A stretch of DNA of 64,000 bases from Chionoecetes opilio (Eukaryota; Arthropoda; Malacostraca; Decapoda; Majidae): assembly GCA_016584305.1 (NCBI GenBank), contig JACEEZ010019081.1:1050001-1114000 (forward strand). The letters are read 5' to 3'. Within the stretch, counting starts at the first letter, position 1; the number at the start of each line of letters is the position of its first letter. Of this stretch, positions 51,504 to 64,000 are shown in pieces. A program made the position numbers and the translations under genes. Below the pieces are notes generated by a model. It had not been told where the DNA came from and made no database searches. It saw only the letters and a program-made list of their open reading frames with translations.

Positions 51504-52883
51504 TTAAAAAAAAAAATCGAAAACAAATTTCCAAATTTTCTCAGAACAAATTGTTAGAATAATAATGAATTATCATATGCTCATGTCACAAGGAAATCTG
51601 TCAAAAATGGCTGAGTTGGACCAATTTACTCTACTTGAGGTAAGGATTGATTTGACATCTTCAAGCCTCATATAGTTGGGCAGTGATGTTGATTTTTCTA
51701 TGTGAGCAGTATTTTTGATGATACAGCCAATTTAAGTGCAGGAAAATGTATACGCTCTAAAACGACTGGCGCCATGTTGTGACGTCACTAGCTTAGACAA
51801 CAGAGCAAAACATCTGTCAAGCGGCCGCTACTATTATGTACTACCTACTAATACACCAACTTGCATTACCCCTACTACCGCAAGATGACCAGTAATCCTC
51901 CTTCAAGTGATGTAGTAGGTATTCACTGTGTTTGTGAATATGTAAGTTGTAGTTTATAAGGAAAAAGTGGATAGACAGAGCAAAGTGGCCCGTGACACCA
52001 GACAAGTGATGACTTCTGGGATCGGCATTCCTTATAGGGAGCTTAAATGAACCTGCAATGACATGTAAAGCTAGACAGATAGACGAACTCATAGAGGAAC
52101 AGGTAGAAATGTATGGCTTTCTTTCCCCACATAAGCAAAACATACACCCTTCGTCACTACTCACCACTACAGCCTTTACTAACCATACATTTCTACCTGT
52201 TCCTCTATGAGTTCGTCTATCTGTCTAGCTGTACATGTCATTGCAGGTTCATTTAAGCTCCCTATAAGGAATGCCGATCCCAGAAGTCATCACTTGTCTG
52301 GTGTCACGGGCCACTTTGCTCTGTCTATCCACTTTTTCCTTATAAACTACAACTTACATATTCACAAACACAGTGAATACCTACTACATCACTTGAAGGA
52401 GGATTACTGGTCATCTTGCGGTAGTAGGGGTAATGCAAGTTAGTTAGGTTAGTAAAATAAAACTATAATTTGCGGTTTGCTGAGCCAAAACAAGCCGATC
52501 AGCTGATCAGGCGAGATCTGAGTTTGCAGTTACTACGTCACAACCAATGACAGCGCGTTCCGCCGTGTTGTGATATTTTGGCCCCAAAAAGGCCATATAT
52601 TTCATTTATGGTGCATTTCTCAGCAAAAAGAATATGAGTACAGTGATATGTAGCCTATATTGCACCCAAAGCTTTATAATACTCCGTGTTTTAGGTGTGA
52701 GTAAATTGGTCCATTCAAAATTTCATCAAAAACCGACAAAAATAAACTCTTAAATTTTTTCAAATTTTTCCTTTCATCTGATCAGCCTGAATTTTTCATG
52801 TGATAACAAGGGTACTAATATACACAACATATAAATTATTCATGACCGTAGATGCAATTTAAAATTCACGGCGGACTCTCCCC
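50607..52883. mobile_element. 2.28-kb TTAA-flanked DNA element with perfect 18-bp TIRs
   Basis: Left end GGGGAGAGTCCGCCGTGA and right end TCACGGCGGACTCTCCCC are perfect inverses. TTAA lies at 50603-50606 and 52884-52887. Flanking host sequence is itself palindromic (GGACGACCCC-TTAA-TGGGGTCGTCC). The interior has poly(A)/poly(T) tracts, paired CATATATCAAAACTA segments (about 50820 and 51430), and a roughly 580-bp palindrome. No transposase frame was found. Confidence 0.82.
51859..52441. repeat. inverted repeat, two about 258-bp arms
   Basis: Left arm 51859-52116 and right arm 52183-52441 are near-exact complements (AACTTGCATTACCCCTACTA versus its inverse), separated by about 67 bp. Equivalent ORFs appear on both strands because of the symmetry. 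Confidence 0.93.
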
Positions 52884-52887
52884 TTAA

Positions 52888-53276
52888 TGGGGTCGTCCTC
52901 GGGGTCGAAATGGGATGACTGAGTGCTAGCATATGTAAGAGAAGGAAAGAGAGAGCTATACCAGCAAGAAGGGACTGTGAAGACGGGAATGAATGGAGAC
53001 TTCTGTCACAGTCATGCCCTTGGACGTCAAAGATATATATATAAATAAATAAAAGCTGCACAGTTTAGCCTACCCTAAACATGTCTTGGTTTTCAGGTCA
53101 CGTTTTCTGTTATGCTAGTCGCCAACATGCGGGTGGTAAACAACAAAGAATTTCAATGCTCAGCCACGACTTAGGATTGAGAACACCAAACATAAATTAC
53201 ATTTTAATCTTATCATCCAAGCACTAAAGGCATAAAGTAGTAATAATAATGCAGTACCTCTTCCTCAACACCCTCT
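52888..53276. other. intergenic, no feature seen
   Basis: Right flank of the TTAA element. Short ATAAATAAATAAA at about 53039; no coding signal. Confidence 0.5.
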
Positions 53277-53415
53277 GTGGCGTGCGTGACAAGAATGGCG
53301 CGTTGGTGTGGCGTCGAGGGTGTGGGCGGCGCGGCACTCGAACCTCATCAACAAGGCGATGTGTGTGGTCCAGGGCAGCGGAGGGGACGCTCGCTGGGCT
53401 GGCTGCCTTTATCCT
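53277..53415 (+). promoter_or_regulatory. GC-rich patch, possible 5' non-coding exon or promoter of smoothened
   Basis: A local GC-rich, CpG-containing segment about 1 kb upstream of the SMO start, ending in a consensus donor (ATCCT/GTAAGTG) at 53415/53416. The SMO coding exon begins just after an acceptor (CCACAG at 54411-54416), so an upstream non-coding exon must exist. This is a candidate only. Confidence 0.35.
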
Positions 53416-53479
53416 GTAAGTGTGTTTGTCATGGCTGTATATATCCACCTGCACGACACTTTGTGCTGTAGCTGTCTTT

Positions 53480-54410
53480 ATAAAACACAGTCAGCCTCGC
53501 CCATGGCTTAGGAACCCGTCACTCAAGGCCCGGAAATGCCCGCCTTCCCTTAATGCTGAGGTCACAGAGAACCACCAAGGCGATTCTTATTTTTGAGTCA
53601 TCACTTGAGAGTGACTGACCTGAAAGTCTCACCTGTTAGCCCATGGACTCATACTGGTAATTAATATTCCCTGTAGTTCTCAAGGGTTACACCCTCTTTG
53701 TCTTTGGTATCCACTGCTTTGTTTGAAGCTGTTTATTAAATACATACTTGCTTTTGTAGAATTTCATCCCGTGTGAACACAGCCAAGGTGGATGTCTGTT
53801 GTGACCAGGCAGCTGTGTTTCTCTGCTGTTGTGTGTGACCGAGTGATAATTAGTTCCAGTGCTGGTGTGTTCTGGCTTGTCAACCACTCTAGCCAGCCAT
53901 CCATGTATATGATGCTTGACTAGGTCAGTTTTGGTTCTATGATATTCTTTGGCACAAACACCATGCCTTGTTTGAAGCACACCACAGCACTTTGTATCCT
54001 CAGTGTTGCATCATCTGTCCTGATGTAGACAGAAATCCTCTTCTCTGGTAAACATTTGCTGTCTGGCCTATATAAGGCACAGTCCCCTCCAGGACCTTCA
54101 ACGCATGCACCACCAAGCAGTGCTGTCGTCCTCTAGGCGAAGATTATAGATTCCACTGCTTCAAGCATTTGAGATGAGTAGCCTGAAAAGTACAATGTGT
54201 CATATGTGTGTACATATGACAATGAGGCGGGTCCGAGAGTGAAAAATGTGATGTGTCCTATAGAGTAATGGGTGTGAATTATGGAGTGATTCAGTGAATG
54301 GAATGAGGCAACATGAAGCCTTGAAAATTCAATTAAAGGATAGGGTAACCTATCTGTTAAGACATTTGATAATTATTTAAGTGATTTAGTTGTCTAAATA
54401 ATCAAACCTT
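53480..54410. other. presumed first intron of smoothened, no feature seen
   Basis: No repeat ends or coding exons were recognised. Confidence 0.45.
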
Positions 54411-54420
54411 CCACAGAATC

Positions 54421-64000
<9,580 letters not shown>

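Noticed and set aside
51841..52443. Identical 78-108-aa ORFs on both strands
   Set aside because: The two frames are mirror images produced by the palindrome, inside a TTAA element. There is no independent coding evidence.

Overview
The window is eukaryotic, almost certainly arthropod and most likely a decapod crustacean. It has long introns with GT-AG (and two GC-AG) splice sites. It carries a very heavy load of (GA)n, (CA)n, (TA)n and trinucleotide microsatellites, interspersed CCTAA-type motifs, and dense non-autonomous transposons. Four genes were recognised by translating phase-compatible exons and comparing them with remembered family sequences; no database search was possible.

Layout. 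1-14.5 kb: no gene recognised; microsatellites, TTAA-flanked MITEs, two Helitron-like copies (one carrying a nested hAT-like element), and 3' ends of a non-LTR retrotransposon. 14.5-16.35 kb (minus): the first three coding exons of a CUEDC1-like gene (CUE domain), with an apparent one-base frameshift in exon 1. 18.9-32.6 kb (minus): thirteen consecutive phase-consistent exons of DRC1 (dynein regulatory complex subunit 1), ending in a stop at 18890; a probable first exon lies at 34416-34529. A disrupted non-LTR retrotransposon sits in one of its introns. 32.6-36.8 kb: divergent interval with a Harbinger-like MITE, a tRNA-derived SINE and a 521-bp palindrome. 36.83-49.31 kb (plus): complete 8-exon SURF6 (383 aa, ribosome biogenesis), whose introns hold a TTAA-flanked element with its own ORF, a nested MITE pair and a Ty1/copia relic. 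50.6-52.9 kb: a 2.28-kb TTAA-flanked element with 18-bp TIRs and an internal palindrome. 54.4-64 kb (plus): smoothened (14 exons, running off the right edge), with a 22-copy 40-bp minisatellite, a pogo-like MITE and a 1.47-kb foldback element in its introns.

The genes do not form one pathway. DRC1 (axonemal) and SMO (Hedgehog GPCR) are both linked to cilia in other animals, but their closeness may be chance. The most noteworthy points are an intact motile-cilium gene in a probable decapod, two GC-AG introns in that gene, the CUEDC1 frameshift, three very long inverted repeats, and several transposon families whose target-site duplications can be read directly.
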